12,842 bases of DNA. Source: an uncultured Eubacteriales bacterium (lineage in GTDB: Bacteria; Bacillota; Clostridia; Christensenellales; CAG-917). Location: positions 1 to 12,842 of the forward strand of contig URTQ01000024.1 of the NCBI GenBank assembly GCA_900550855.1. The letters run 5' to 3'. A program made the position numbers and the translations under genes. Of this stretch, positions 1-5,678 are shown piece after piece (positions within the stretch are counted from its first letter, which is position 1; each line of letters starts with the position of its first letter). The notes beneath the pieces are model-generated. The model searched no databases. It was not told the origin of the DNA and saw nothing but the letters and a program-made list of their open reading frames with translations.

Positions 1-65
1 TTCGTTGCTTATAAATTCATTTGGGTGTGGGCAACGCCCACCCGCAATTATTAATTATTAATTGG
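1..65. repeat. Inverted repeat plus AT-rich period-7 repeat at the left edge
   Basis: A short hairpin-forming stretch lies at 23-43: GTGGGC at 27-32 and GCCCAC at 36-41 flank a 3-nt AAC loop. Allowing a 2-nt bulge, GGG at 23-25 extends the pairing to CCC at 41-43. It is followed by an AATTATT period-7 tract (46-63). It lies just downstream of the minus-strand LUD gene, so it could be that gene's 3' hairpin, but no T-run follows the stem on the minus strand. A GC-rich hairpin next to a simple AT-rich repeat could instead be an interspersed repeat. The window edge prevents a decision. Confidence 0.4.
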
Positions 66-70
66 AACAA

Positions 71-679
71 TCAATACCCTAATTCTTCGTTGATAATCAC
101 CACTTCGTAAGGGCAATTCGTGGGCTTACGCCAAAGCACCGTCAAGGCTTTGCAAATGCGTTCGGGACTCGAACAATCGTAGCATTTGTTGCCGCCGTTT
201 GCGGCGCAAGGCGTGTTTTTGTGAAGTCTGACGGCATTCTTCGGCGCGGCAACATTTCTTGCTCGCCACAACGCGCTTTCGAAATCGGGTGCGATTTTGT
301 TTTTGCCGATGATTATATACACCTTTTGATGTCCGTACAACTCGCCAGCCACCCTGTTGCAGTTGCCGTCGATGTTGATGATTTCGCCCGTTTCGGCAAC
401 GCCGTTTGCGCTTGTGAGGAATACGTCTGCCATAAGCGATTCTTTCATAACTTCGGTTGGCGTTTTGCCGTCGGGATTGTCGAAACGATAAAGCACCTTG
501 TTGTGCGTTTCAAGCAGTTTTAAAACGTTCATTTGGTCGAGAGTTACGCTTCCGCCGAAACCTATGCTCTTGCCGTCTATTTGCCCGTTCAGATACTCGC
601 TCGCTTTCCTCGCCGTTTCAAACGTCGAAACTTGAAAGCCGTGCTTTTCAAGATTGTTTTTCAAAACCGAAAAATCCAT
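71..679 (-). CDS. LUD-domain (lactate utilisation-type) protein with C-terminal cysteine cluster
   Basis: This is a 202-residue cytosolic protein of the LUD family (LutC/YkgG-like, formerly DUF162). The family includes subunits of the iron-sulfur L-lactate oxidation complex, but single-gene clostridial members have no established reaction. Visible family features are a GGSVT motif at residues 42-46 and the block around TSANGVAETGEI (89-100) followed by NIDGNCNRV. The C-terminus carries four clustered cysteines, C158-x7-C166-x2-C169-x6-C176, typical of the clostridial branch and possibly a metal or Fe-S site (inference). The ATG at 679 is chosen because AAAAAGGA (691-698) sits 11 nt upstream. 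A longer in-frame start at 769 would lie inside the terminator hairpin of the upstream gene. No LutA or LutB partner is nearby, so a lactate role is not shown. No clear promoter was found. Confidence 0.88.
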   Translation of the reverse strand: MDFSVLKNNLEKHGFQVSTFETARKASEYLNGQIDGKSIGFGGSVTLDQMNVLKLLETHNKVLYRFDNPDGKTPTEVMKESLMADVFLTSANGVAETGEIINIDGNCNRVAGELYGHQKVYIIIGKNKIAPDFESALWRARNVAAPKNAVRLHKNTPCAANGGNKCYDCSSPERICKALTVLWRKPTNCPYEVVIINEELGY

Positions 680-710
680 ATATGATTCTATCCTTTTTAT
701 TTGTAATATT

Positions 711-756
711 ATCTGCAAAACTGTATTGCGGCGTCGAATCGTGCAATATCGCAGAT
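711..756. repeat. Compound imperfect inverted repeat upstream of the LUD gene
   Basis: Outer arms ATCTGC (711-716) and GCAGAT (751-756) enclose inner arms ATTGC (725-729) and GCAAT (743-747). The element lies between the terminator of the YegP gene and the LUD ribosome-binding site. It could be an operator or a leader hairpin; the unequal internal loops make a strong RNA structure doubtful. Confidence 0.3.
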
Positions 757-762
757 ATGAAA

Positions 763-787
763 AGCGCAACGGTTTGTCCGTTGCGCT
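763..787 (-). terminator. Rho-independent terminator of the YegP-module gene
   Basis: A perfect 10-bp stem (AGCGCAACGG at 763-772 with CCGTTGCGCT at 778-787) has a 5-nt loop. It lies 11 nt past the stop codon of the upstream minus-strand gene. On the minus strand the stem runs into a short T-run (759-763 region), so termination toward the LUD gene is expected. The T-run is short, so it may be leaky. Confidence 0.75.
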
Positions 788-797
788 CTTTGCTTCG

Positions 798-2048
798 TTA
801 TTGAACTCTTACGATGTCCGTTTGCGCAAAGTTCTTGATTTCTCTCATATGGCTGTTTGCTTCTTCAAACGTATTTTGCGGCGATCCCTTGTGGACGTAC
901 GTCTTACGTTTAAGCACGAAGAAGAACTTGCCGTCTGCCGCCTCGATCGTGTAAGTGCCGATGATGGCGTGAGATTTGAAACGATTGATTGCGCGCTCGC
1001 AGTATGCTTGCGTGGTGTAGTTGGAACTTTCGTAGATGTTGTTTCCGCTTGCGTCGTAGAGCGTGTAGAACCACTCTTGCGTGCCGTCCTCTTTGTCGAC
1101 GTGTTCGATGACGTATTTGCCGTAGATAACCGCTTCGTCGAAACCTGCGACAGGCTTGGGTGCTTGACGTTTATTCTTGGGCGTTTTGAGTGCGGCAAAC
1201 GGCGGCGCAACTTTCTTGATGACGACTTTCTTGTCCTTGTTTGCATTGAGGGCTTCGAGTTCCGCTTCTTTTGCGGCGAGTTTCTTTGCAAGCGCGGCAG
1301 AAGGCGTACCTTCATAATAGCAAGCGTCTTCGGGGTCGTAATAATAACCCTCGTACGTTCCGTCGTACTTCGACCAGTCGTCCGGTTTCTTCTTGACGAC
1401 TTTCTTTGCGGCGGGTTTCGCAACGCCTTGTTTCTTGGGTTCTTCGACGGGTGCGGGTTCTTCCTTGACTTCCTCTTGAACGACGGGTTCGGGGGTAGGC
1501 TCTTTGACAGGTTCTTCCGCTACGGGTTCTTGCACCGGTTCTGCCTTCGGTTCTTCTTTTATCGGTTCTTCCTTGACAGGTTCGACGATAGGCTCTTGAA
1601 CGGGCTCTTCTTTGACTTCTTCCTTGACGGGTTCTTCGACGGGTGCGGGTTCTTCCTTAACTTCCTCTTGAACGACGGGTTCGGGGGTAGGTTCTTGTTC
1701 TTCCGCTACGGGTTCTTCCGTCACGACAGGCTCGTCTTGAACGATGGGTTGTTCGGAAACGGGCTCGTCGGTCTTTGCGGTTTTGACTTTCTTTTTACGC
1801 AAAAGTCCGAGAAGTTCCTGACGTTTTTGTGCGATTTTTTGATTGAGGCGCAATTCCTCGCCCGTAACGCCGTATTCGGCGAAAAATTCGTTTTCGGCTT
1901 GGTCTTCTTTTTTGTCGTTACGTTCCTTTACGGCTTTGACGATGTTGACCACGAAAACGGCAACGAGAGCAAGCGCTGCAACGATTGCAACGACGATGAC
2001 GATCAATGCGGCGGCGCCGTCGAGCGGGCCGAGTTTGAAGTCTTGCAT
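798..2048 (-). CDS. Membrane-anchored Glu/Pro-stalk protein with tandem YegP (DUF1508) modules
   Basis: This 416-residue protein has no function I can name. Domains in order: one hydrophobic N-terminal helix (about 12-37, uncleaved-anchor type), a short charged helical segment (about 40-90), a Glu/Pro/Val/Lys-rich stalk (about 94-204) containing a 21-residue perfect repeat (120-140 and 184-204), a basic Lys/Ala patch (209-222), and an aromatic segment (225-245) with W225 and eight tyrosines. An Ala/Lys/Glu helix (250-268) follows, then two modules resembling YegP/DUF1508 (about 308-361, clear; 362-413, diverged). YegP modules are small alpha/beta folds of unknown role, often in tandem. The ATG at 2048 is preferred over the GTG at 2057 because the Shine-Dalgarno GAGGGAG overlaps that GTG and is 8 nt from the ATG. 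The topology, inside or outside, cannot be decided from sequence; the charged segment after the helix argues weakly for a cytoplasmic C-terminus. Monocistronic: own promoter and terminator. Confidence 0.85.
   Translation of the reverse strand: MQDFKLGPLDGAAALIVIVVAIVAALALVAVFVVNIVKAVKERNDKKEDQAENEFFAEYGVTGEELRLNQKIAQKRQELLGLLRKKKVKTAKTDEPVSEQPIVQDEPVVTEEPVAEEQEPTPEPVVQEEVKEEPAPVEEPVKEEVKEEPVQEPIVEPVKEEPIKEEPKAEPVQEPVAEEPVKEPTPEPVVQEEVKEEPAPVEEPKKQGVAKPAAKKVVKKKPDDWSKYDGTYEGYYYDPEDACYYEGTPSAALAKKLAAKEAELEALNANKDKKVVIKKVAPPFAALKTPKNKRQAPKPVAGFDEAVIYGKYVIEHVDKEDGTQEWFYTLYDASGNNIYESSNYTTQAYCERAINRFKSHAIIGTYTIEAADGKFFFVLKRKTYVHKGSPQNTFEEANSHMREIKNFAQTDIVRVQ
1437..1691. repeat. 63-bp direct repeat inside the stalk coding region
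   Basis: Positions 1437-1499 and 1629-1691 match at 62 of 63 bases, exactly 192 bp (64 codons) apart, so both copies stay in frame and encode the identical 21 residues starting PTPEPVV. The single difference is synonymous. The near-identity at the nucleotide level indicates a recent duplication or gene conversion within the stalk, not merely protein-level low complexity. Confidence 0.9.
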
Positions 2049-2056
2049 AATTTTCA

Positions 2057-2063
2057 CTCCCTC
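2057..2063 (-). promoter_or_regulatory. Shine-Dalgarno that decides the start of the YegP-module gene
   Basis: GAGGGAG reads on the minus strand here. It overlaps the upstream GTG (2055-2057) and lies 8 nt before the ATG at 2048, which is why the ATG is taken as the start. Confidence 0.7.
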
Positions 2064-2071
2064 ATCAGAGT

Positions 2072-2100
2072 ATTATAAACATAATTATCTTAACACACAA
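2072..2100 (-). promoter_or_regulatory. Sigma-A-type promoter of the YegP-module gene
   Basis: On the minus strand a perfect -10 box TATAAT (2072-2077) is separated by 17 bp from TTGTGT (2095-2100), which keeps the TTG core of the -35 box. The predicted start, near 2065, gives a leader of about 17 nt that just contains the ribosome-binding site. Confidence 0.65.
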
Positions 2101-2424
2101 CGTGCGCAAGCGCAATACATTTTTCTTTTTTTCCGTCAAATCCCCCTTTTTGTCGTCAAAAAGCGCGGAAAATGCGGAAAAATATTGCGTTTTCACGATA
2201 TTAGCATATGCAAAAACGACGAAAAACAGTAGAAAAAACGTGCAAAAACAAGCAAAAAACGCGAACTAAAAAATATCGCTATTTGCAAACTCAAACGCAT
2301 TTCCTCACAAAAAGCAATCGTCGTTTCAATCGTAAATCAAACGCATACGACAACGACAAAATACGAAATTAAGCAAACCCGACAAACACGGTATCGAGCG
2401 AAAGCGGCAATGGCCGATACGACG
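2101..2424. other. Gene-free region with helically phased A-tracts (probable curved DNA)
   Basis: No credible gene is present. A5-A6 runs on the plus strand sit at 2212-2216, 2222-2226, 2233-2238, 2244-2248 and 2254-2259, with centres 10, 11.5, 10.5 and 10.5 bp apart, matching the DNA helical repeat. Another set (2158-2162, 2169-2172, 2178-2182) is spaced 10.5 and 9.5 bp. Such phasing is the known signature of intrinsic curvature. The element lies upstream of the YegP-gene promoter (2072-2100) and downstream of the ComEC-type gene. A role in promoter activation or nucleoid-protein binding is inference. Near the right end, GTATCG (2391-2396) and CGATAC (2415-2420) form a weak inverted repeat with no T-run. 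Confidence 0.55.
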
Positions 2425-3972
2425 TTAAGCAAAAGCAACGAGCATCGAACGCAAAACCATTGCGGCGCAAAGTATAAGGCACGCGCCTCTCGTTTTCTTC
2501 ACTCTGTCGAGAAATACGAATCTCGAAACGAACACCATAAGCACGATAAGCGCAATGACCGTGATTAAATCCGCATATACGGTTACCGTCGAAAAACTTA
2601 CGCTTCCGACAAGTCCGACGAACAATCTGAACGGCACGAGCAGATATTTGAGTGGCAAAACGAGTCCGCCGAAACCCGTTATCGTGGCAAGAGCGACGAA
2701 TATAAGTGCGATGACGTAAAACGTCATTATGTACGGAAGAACCAAGAAGTTTGACAGCACAAACAGCGTCGGCACTTCGCCGAAGAAATACGCAACGAGC
2801 GGATAGGTGAACAAGTTCGTTGCAAAGGACAATGCGCATACTTTTGCGAAATTCGTGCCGATTTTGCGTTTGGGACTTATCTTTTCGACGAGTTTAAGCC
2901 CTGCTCTTTCAAACGGTCTGTCAAAAATGAATATGCCAAAAACGGAAGCGAACGAAAGCAAAAATCCGATGTCGAACAAGTCGGCGGGACGAATCATAAG
3001 AATTACGATTGCGGCGAGCGATATGGACGAAACGTTGTCTTTCTTCTTCGAGAACGCGGACGAGAACATATACACGCCGCTCATAATCACCGCGCGAAGC
3101 GACGAAGCCGTGAACGAGCAAAGCATAGAATAGAAAAACGTCGCGACAAGCACTATTCCGAAACTCGCTTTGGGATTGACTTTCAACTTTTTGAGTACGA
3201 AATAAATTGCGGTGGCGAGCGTTGAAACGTGCAGACCGCTGACCGCAAGAACGTGAGCGAGTCCGCTGGATTTGATGTCGTCGTAAAGGTTTGAATCGAT
3301 GCCCGATTTGTCGCCGAGCACGAGCGCTTGAACGACGGAAGCGGTTTTGTCGTCGAGATTTTGGCGCAATATCTTCTTTATGCGCACTTGCAGATTGTCG
3401 GGAAAACTCAATTTGCCGCCCGAAACTCTGTGCGCCGAATACGCGGTTATGGAATAGCGTTGACCGCTCGATATTTTGCGAGGATAGAAGTTGTCGAATT
3501 TCTCGTGAGAATAATAGCGCAATTTGCCCGTCAAAGCCACGGTGTCGCCGACTGAAAAGTCCAAATCGTCGAGGTATGCGTACACTCTCGCCTCGTACTT
3601 GACTTTCTCGCCGTCAACGTAAATTTCTGCGGCGTCGAAGGTGTAATATTCGCCGCTGTAAACTATTTCACTGTTGACTTTTGCAGTAATTTCGCCTGAA
3701 TAATTATTCAATTTTACCGAATTATATTGCAAATTCGTTGCAGACATCGCAACGAAACCGACGATTAACGCAAGCGGAATATAAAAGAGTTTTCTCGACT
3801 TTTTGAAAGCGAGAACAAGCGCGAACGACAAAAGAAAAACCGAAAGCAGAGAAAGGAACGCCCATACGCTCAAACCGTAACACGCTTCGGCGATAATTAT
3901 GCCGAGAACGAGCGTCAAAGCGAAAAACAGCATAGGTCTGTAATTAAATATGCGTCTGCCTTTTATACTCAT
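2425..3972 (-). CDS. ComEC/Rec2-family membrane protein lacking the C-terminal hydrolase domain
   Basis: This 515-residue polytopic membrane protein belongs to the ComEC/Rec2 family, which forms the channel carrying single-stranded DNA into the cytoplasm during natural transformation. Two or three N-terminal helices (about 12-76) precede a soluble OB-like region (about 83-180, DUF4131-type). The multi-helix Competence domain (about 205-510) contains the hallmark GLAHVLAVSGLHVS (227-240) and SLRAVIM (281-287). Classical ComEC proteins run to about 700-800 residues and end in a metallo-beta-lactamase-like nuclease domain; here the reading frame stops after the last membrane helices and no such domain is encoded nearby. 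The ATG at 3972 fits the family N-terminus but has only a weak purine-rich site (GAAAGAAG) upstream. TTG at 4002 and ATT at 4017 are in-frame alternatives. No other competence gene lies in the window, so DNA uptake remains an inference. Confidence 0.88.
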   Translation of the reverse strand: MSIKGRRIFNYRPMLFFALTLVLGIIIAEACYGLSVWAFLSLLSVFLLSFALVLAFKKSRKLFYIPLALIVGFVAMSATNLQYNSVKLNNYSGEITAKVNSEIVYSGEYYTFDAAEIYVDGEKVKYEARVYAYLDDLDFSVGDTVALTGKLRYYSHEKFDNFYPRKISSGQRYSITAYSAHRVSGGKLSFPDNLQVRIKKILRQNLDDKTASVVQALVLGDKSGIDSNLYDDIKSSGLAHVLAVSGLHVSTLATAIYFVLKKLKVNPKASFGIVLVATFFYSMLCSFTASSLRAVIMSGVYMFSSAFSKKKDNVSSISLAAIVILMIRPADLFDIGFLLSFASVFGIFIFDRPFERAGLKLVEKISPKRKIGTNFAKVCALSFATNLFTYPLVAYFFGEVPTLFVLSNFLVLPYIMTFYVIALIFVALATITGFGGLVLPLKYLLVPFRLFVGLVGSVSFSTVTVYADLITVIALIVLMVFVSRFVFLDRVKKTRGACLILCAAMVLRSMLVAFA

Positions 3973-4025
3973 AGTTTTCTTCTTTCGCACTTTGAAAGTC
4001 AATGCGACAATCGCAATCGAATTGA

Positions 4026-4046
4026 CCTTCCTAAAAGCAAATTATA
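4026..4046 (-). promoter_or_regulatory. Possible -10 box and orphan Shine-Dalgarno upstream of the ComEC-type gene
   Basis: On the minus strand a TATAAT (4041-4046) is followed by AGGAAGG (4026-4032). No acceptable -35 box is found at 16-18 bp, so the promoter is doubtful. AGGAAGG is too far (53 nt) from the preferred ATG. It is well placed for an in-frame ATT at 4017 or for a 5-codon open frame starting TTG at 4016. Confidence 0.3.
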
Positions 4047-4050
4047 AGCA

Positions 4051-4095
4051 AAAACGGACTTAACGCCCGAAAATGTCGTGCAAAAAGTCCGTTTT
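4051..4095 (-). terminator. Terminator of the pyrophosphatase/flavoprotein operon
   Basis: An 11-bp perfect stem (AAAACGGACTT at 4051-4061 with AAGTCCGTTTT at 4085-4095) carries a 23-nt loop. On the minus strand it ends in a run of five T residues. It begins 6 nt past the stop codon of the DUF1667 gene. The long loop lowers confidence slightly. Confidence 0.75.
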
Positions 4096-4101
4096 GAGAT
4101 A

Positions 4102-4440
4102 TTATTTTCTTCCCGTGATAACTACGTCCGCGCCCAAGCCGAGAACGTCTTTTGCGACTACGTCGCCGATTTTCACGTCGTCGGGAACTCTGAGATTTCC
4201 GATAAACTTCACGACGTCGAATATACGTTCTTTGGGAATTGTGGTCGACGTTTTGCAAGAAGCCACGCCGCCCGACTTCATTTCAACGAGAGTGGTAACG
4301 CATCTTTTGGGGTGCGTGTATTCCTCTTTTCCGTACATCGCGCCTCTTTTGCAAGTATTGCCCGAAACGACGACTTCACCGTTTATTTCTTCTATTGTAA
4401 GAGGACAGCCCATAGGGCACATTATGCAAATCGTATTCAT
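4102..4440 (-). CDS. DUF1667 cysteine-motif protein, partner of the flavoprotein pair
   Basis: This 112-residue protein matches the DUF1667 family. The N-terminal C5-x2-C8-x3-C12 motif plus C30 suggests a bound Fe-S cluster or zinc. The family is known mainly from its constant position beside FAD-dependent glycerol-3-phosphate dehydrogenase-like proteins and NAD-linked flavoproteins in anaerobes, so a role as a small electron-transfer or assembly subunit is plausible but not demonstrated. Its ATG overlaps the stop codon of the upstream oxidoreductase as ATGA (4437-4440), which indicates translational coupling and roughly equal synthesis. It is the last gene before the operon terminator. It might loosely substitute for the GlpC-type Fe-S subunit of GlpABC, but it is much smaller, lacks GlpC domains and has no membrane segment. 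Confidence 0.9.
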   Translation of the reverse strand: MNTICIMCPMGCPLTIEEINGEVVVSGNTCKRGAMYGKEEYTHPKRCVTTLVEMKSGGVASCKTSTTIPKERIFDVVKFIGNLRVPDDVKIGDVVAKDVLGLGADVVITGRK

Positions 4441-5678
4441 TTTTCCAACCTCACGACTACGTCGCCCGTAACGGCGGATTTGTCTATAATCACGTTGCCC
4501 ATTTCACCCGGGGCAAGAACCATACATTTTTTGCTTGCAAGCACGTTTCCGTCGCTTTCGACGACGAGTTTGCAGTTTTTGTACACATCGCCGACTCTGA
4601 AAAAGATTTGCACTTTCCCCTCGCCCTTGTTGAGAATTTGCGGAAGCGCGTATCTTACGCCGTCTTTTGCAATGACGTTGACTCTTTCGCCGAGTTTTTC
4701 GGATTTGCCCAAAGCGTATTTCGCCGCGCACTCGCCTGCCGTTTCCGCCTCGTGAGATACGTTGTCCACAAGGTCGTGAACGTGAAGAACGTTTCCGCAA
4801 GAGAATATGCCCTCGACGCTCGTCATTCTGTTTTCGTCGACGACCGCGCCGTTGGTGATTCTGCTCATTTCGACGTTAGTGCCGCCGAGCAAATCGTTTT
4901 CGGGGATAAGTCCGACGGAAAGCAAAAGCGTGTCGCACGCAACGTACTGCTCTTTTGAAAGGTCGGGTTTTCTGTCCGCGCCTACGGGTGCGTACCAAAG
5001 TCCCGTCATACGCGGCTTGCCTTCCACTCTCGTGATGGTGTGGCTGTACTTGATGGGAATATTGTAATCGTCGAGGCACTGAACGATGTTACGTTTAAGT
5101 CCGCTCGAATACGGCATAAGTTCGAGCACGAGTTTGACGTTTGCGCCCTCGGTGGTCATACGGCGCGCCATAATAAGTCCGATGTCGCCACTTCCGAGAA
5201 TGACTACGTCCTTGCCCACGAGATAGCCGTCGAGGTTGCAAATCTTTTGCGCCATACCTGCGGTGTAAATGCCTGCGGGGCGAGTGCCGGGAAGCGCGAT
5301 TGCGCCTGCGGTGCGTTCTCTGCAACCCATTGCAAGCACGATTGCGCCCGCCTTGATTTTGCAATAACCTTGCGTTGGCGAAAGCACGCATACTTCCTTG
5401 TTTTCGTCAAGAGAAAGCACCATACTTTCGAGCATAACGTCTATATCTTCCGCCTCGACCATCTTGCGAAATCTGTCCGCATATTCCGGTCCTGTCATTT
5501 CTTCGCCGAAATAATGAAGTCCGAAGCCTTGGTGTATGCACTGATTGAGTATGCCGCCGAGGCGCACGTCACGTTCGAGAATGAGCGTTTTTGCACCTTG
5601 CTTGCGGGAAGCGAGAGCCGCCGCCATACCGGCAGGACCGCCGCCTATAATTACAACGTCGTATGAAAGCGCGCTCAT
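4437..5678 (-). CDS. FAD/NAD(P)-dependent oxidoreductase (pyridine nucleotide-disulfide type fold)
   Basis: This 413-residue cytosolic flavoprotein has two nucleotide-binding motifs: GGGPAG (12-17) for FAD and GSGDIG (162-167) for NAD(P). A CGN motif (294-296) occupies the usual GD position contacting FAD. The segment LGGILNQCIHQGFG (40-53), with C47 and H49, is conserved among the GlpA-associated members; there is no classical CxxxxC redox disulfide. About 90 C-terminal residues form a beta-rich, sulfur-poor tail. It probably passes electrons between the adjacent GlpA-like enzyme and NAD(P), or acts as the counterpart of GlpB (inference). The ATG at 5678 is chosen because AAAGGGGG (5686-5693) lies 7 nt upstream and the ATG overlaps the preceding stop as ATGA. 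An earlier start at 5702 would bury that site. Confidence 0.9.
   Translation of the reverse strand: MSALSYDVVIIGGGPAGMAAALASRKQGAKTLILERDVRLGGILNQCIHQGFGLHYFGEEMTGPEYADRFRKMVEAEDIDVMLESMVLSLDENKEVCVLSPTQGYCKIKAGAIVLAMGCRERTAGAIALPGTRPAGIYTAGMAQKICNLDGYLVGKDVVILGSGDIGLIMARRMTTEGANVKLVLELMPYSSGLKRNIVQCLDDYNIPIKYSHTITRVEGKPRMTGLWYAPVGADRKPDLSKEQYVACDTLLLSVGLIPENDLLGGTNVEMSRITNGAVVDENRMTSVEGIFSCGNVLHVHDLVDNVSHEAETAGECAAKYALGKSEKLGERVNVIAKDGVRYALPQILNKGEGKVQIFFRVGDVYKNCKLVVESDGNVLASKKCMVLAPGEMGNVIIDKSAVTGDVVVRLEK

Noticed and set aside
680..769. Extended N-terminus of the LUD protein starting at 769
   Set aside because: The start codon would fall inside the upstream gene's terminator stem, and the strong ribosome-binding site serves the ATG at 679.
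654..2078. A 474-codon open frame on the plus strand
   Set aside because: It is antisense to the stalk/YegP gene. Its Phe/Leu/Asp/Gly-rich repeats are the complement of the Glu/Pro stalk codons, it contains the terminator hairpin and it has no ribosome-binding site, whereas the minus-strand gene has promoter, ribosome-binding site and recognisable modules.
2391..2420. Inverted repeat GTATCG/CGATAC as a terminator of the ComEC-type gene
   Set aside because: The stem is only 6 bp, the loop is 18 nt and no T-run follows on the minus strand.
2369..2839. Minus-strand open frame covering the end of the ComEC-type gene
   Set aside because: It is out of frame with the membrane protein, Arg/Cys-rich and without a ribosome-binding site; it is a shadow frame.
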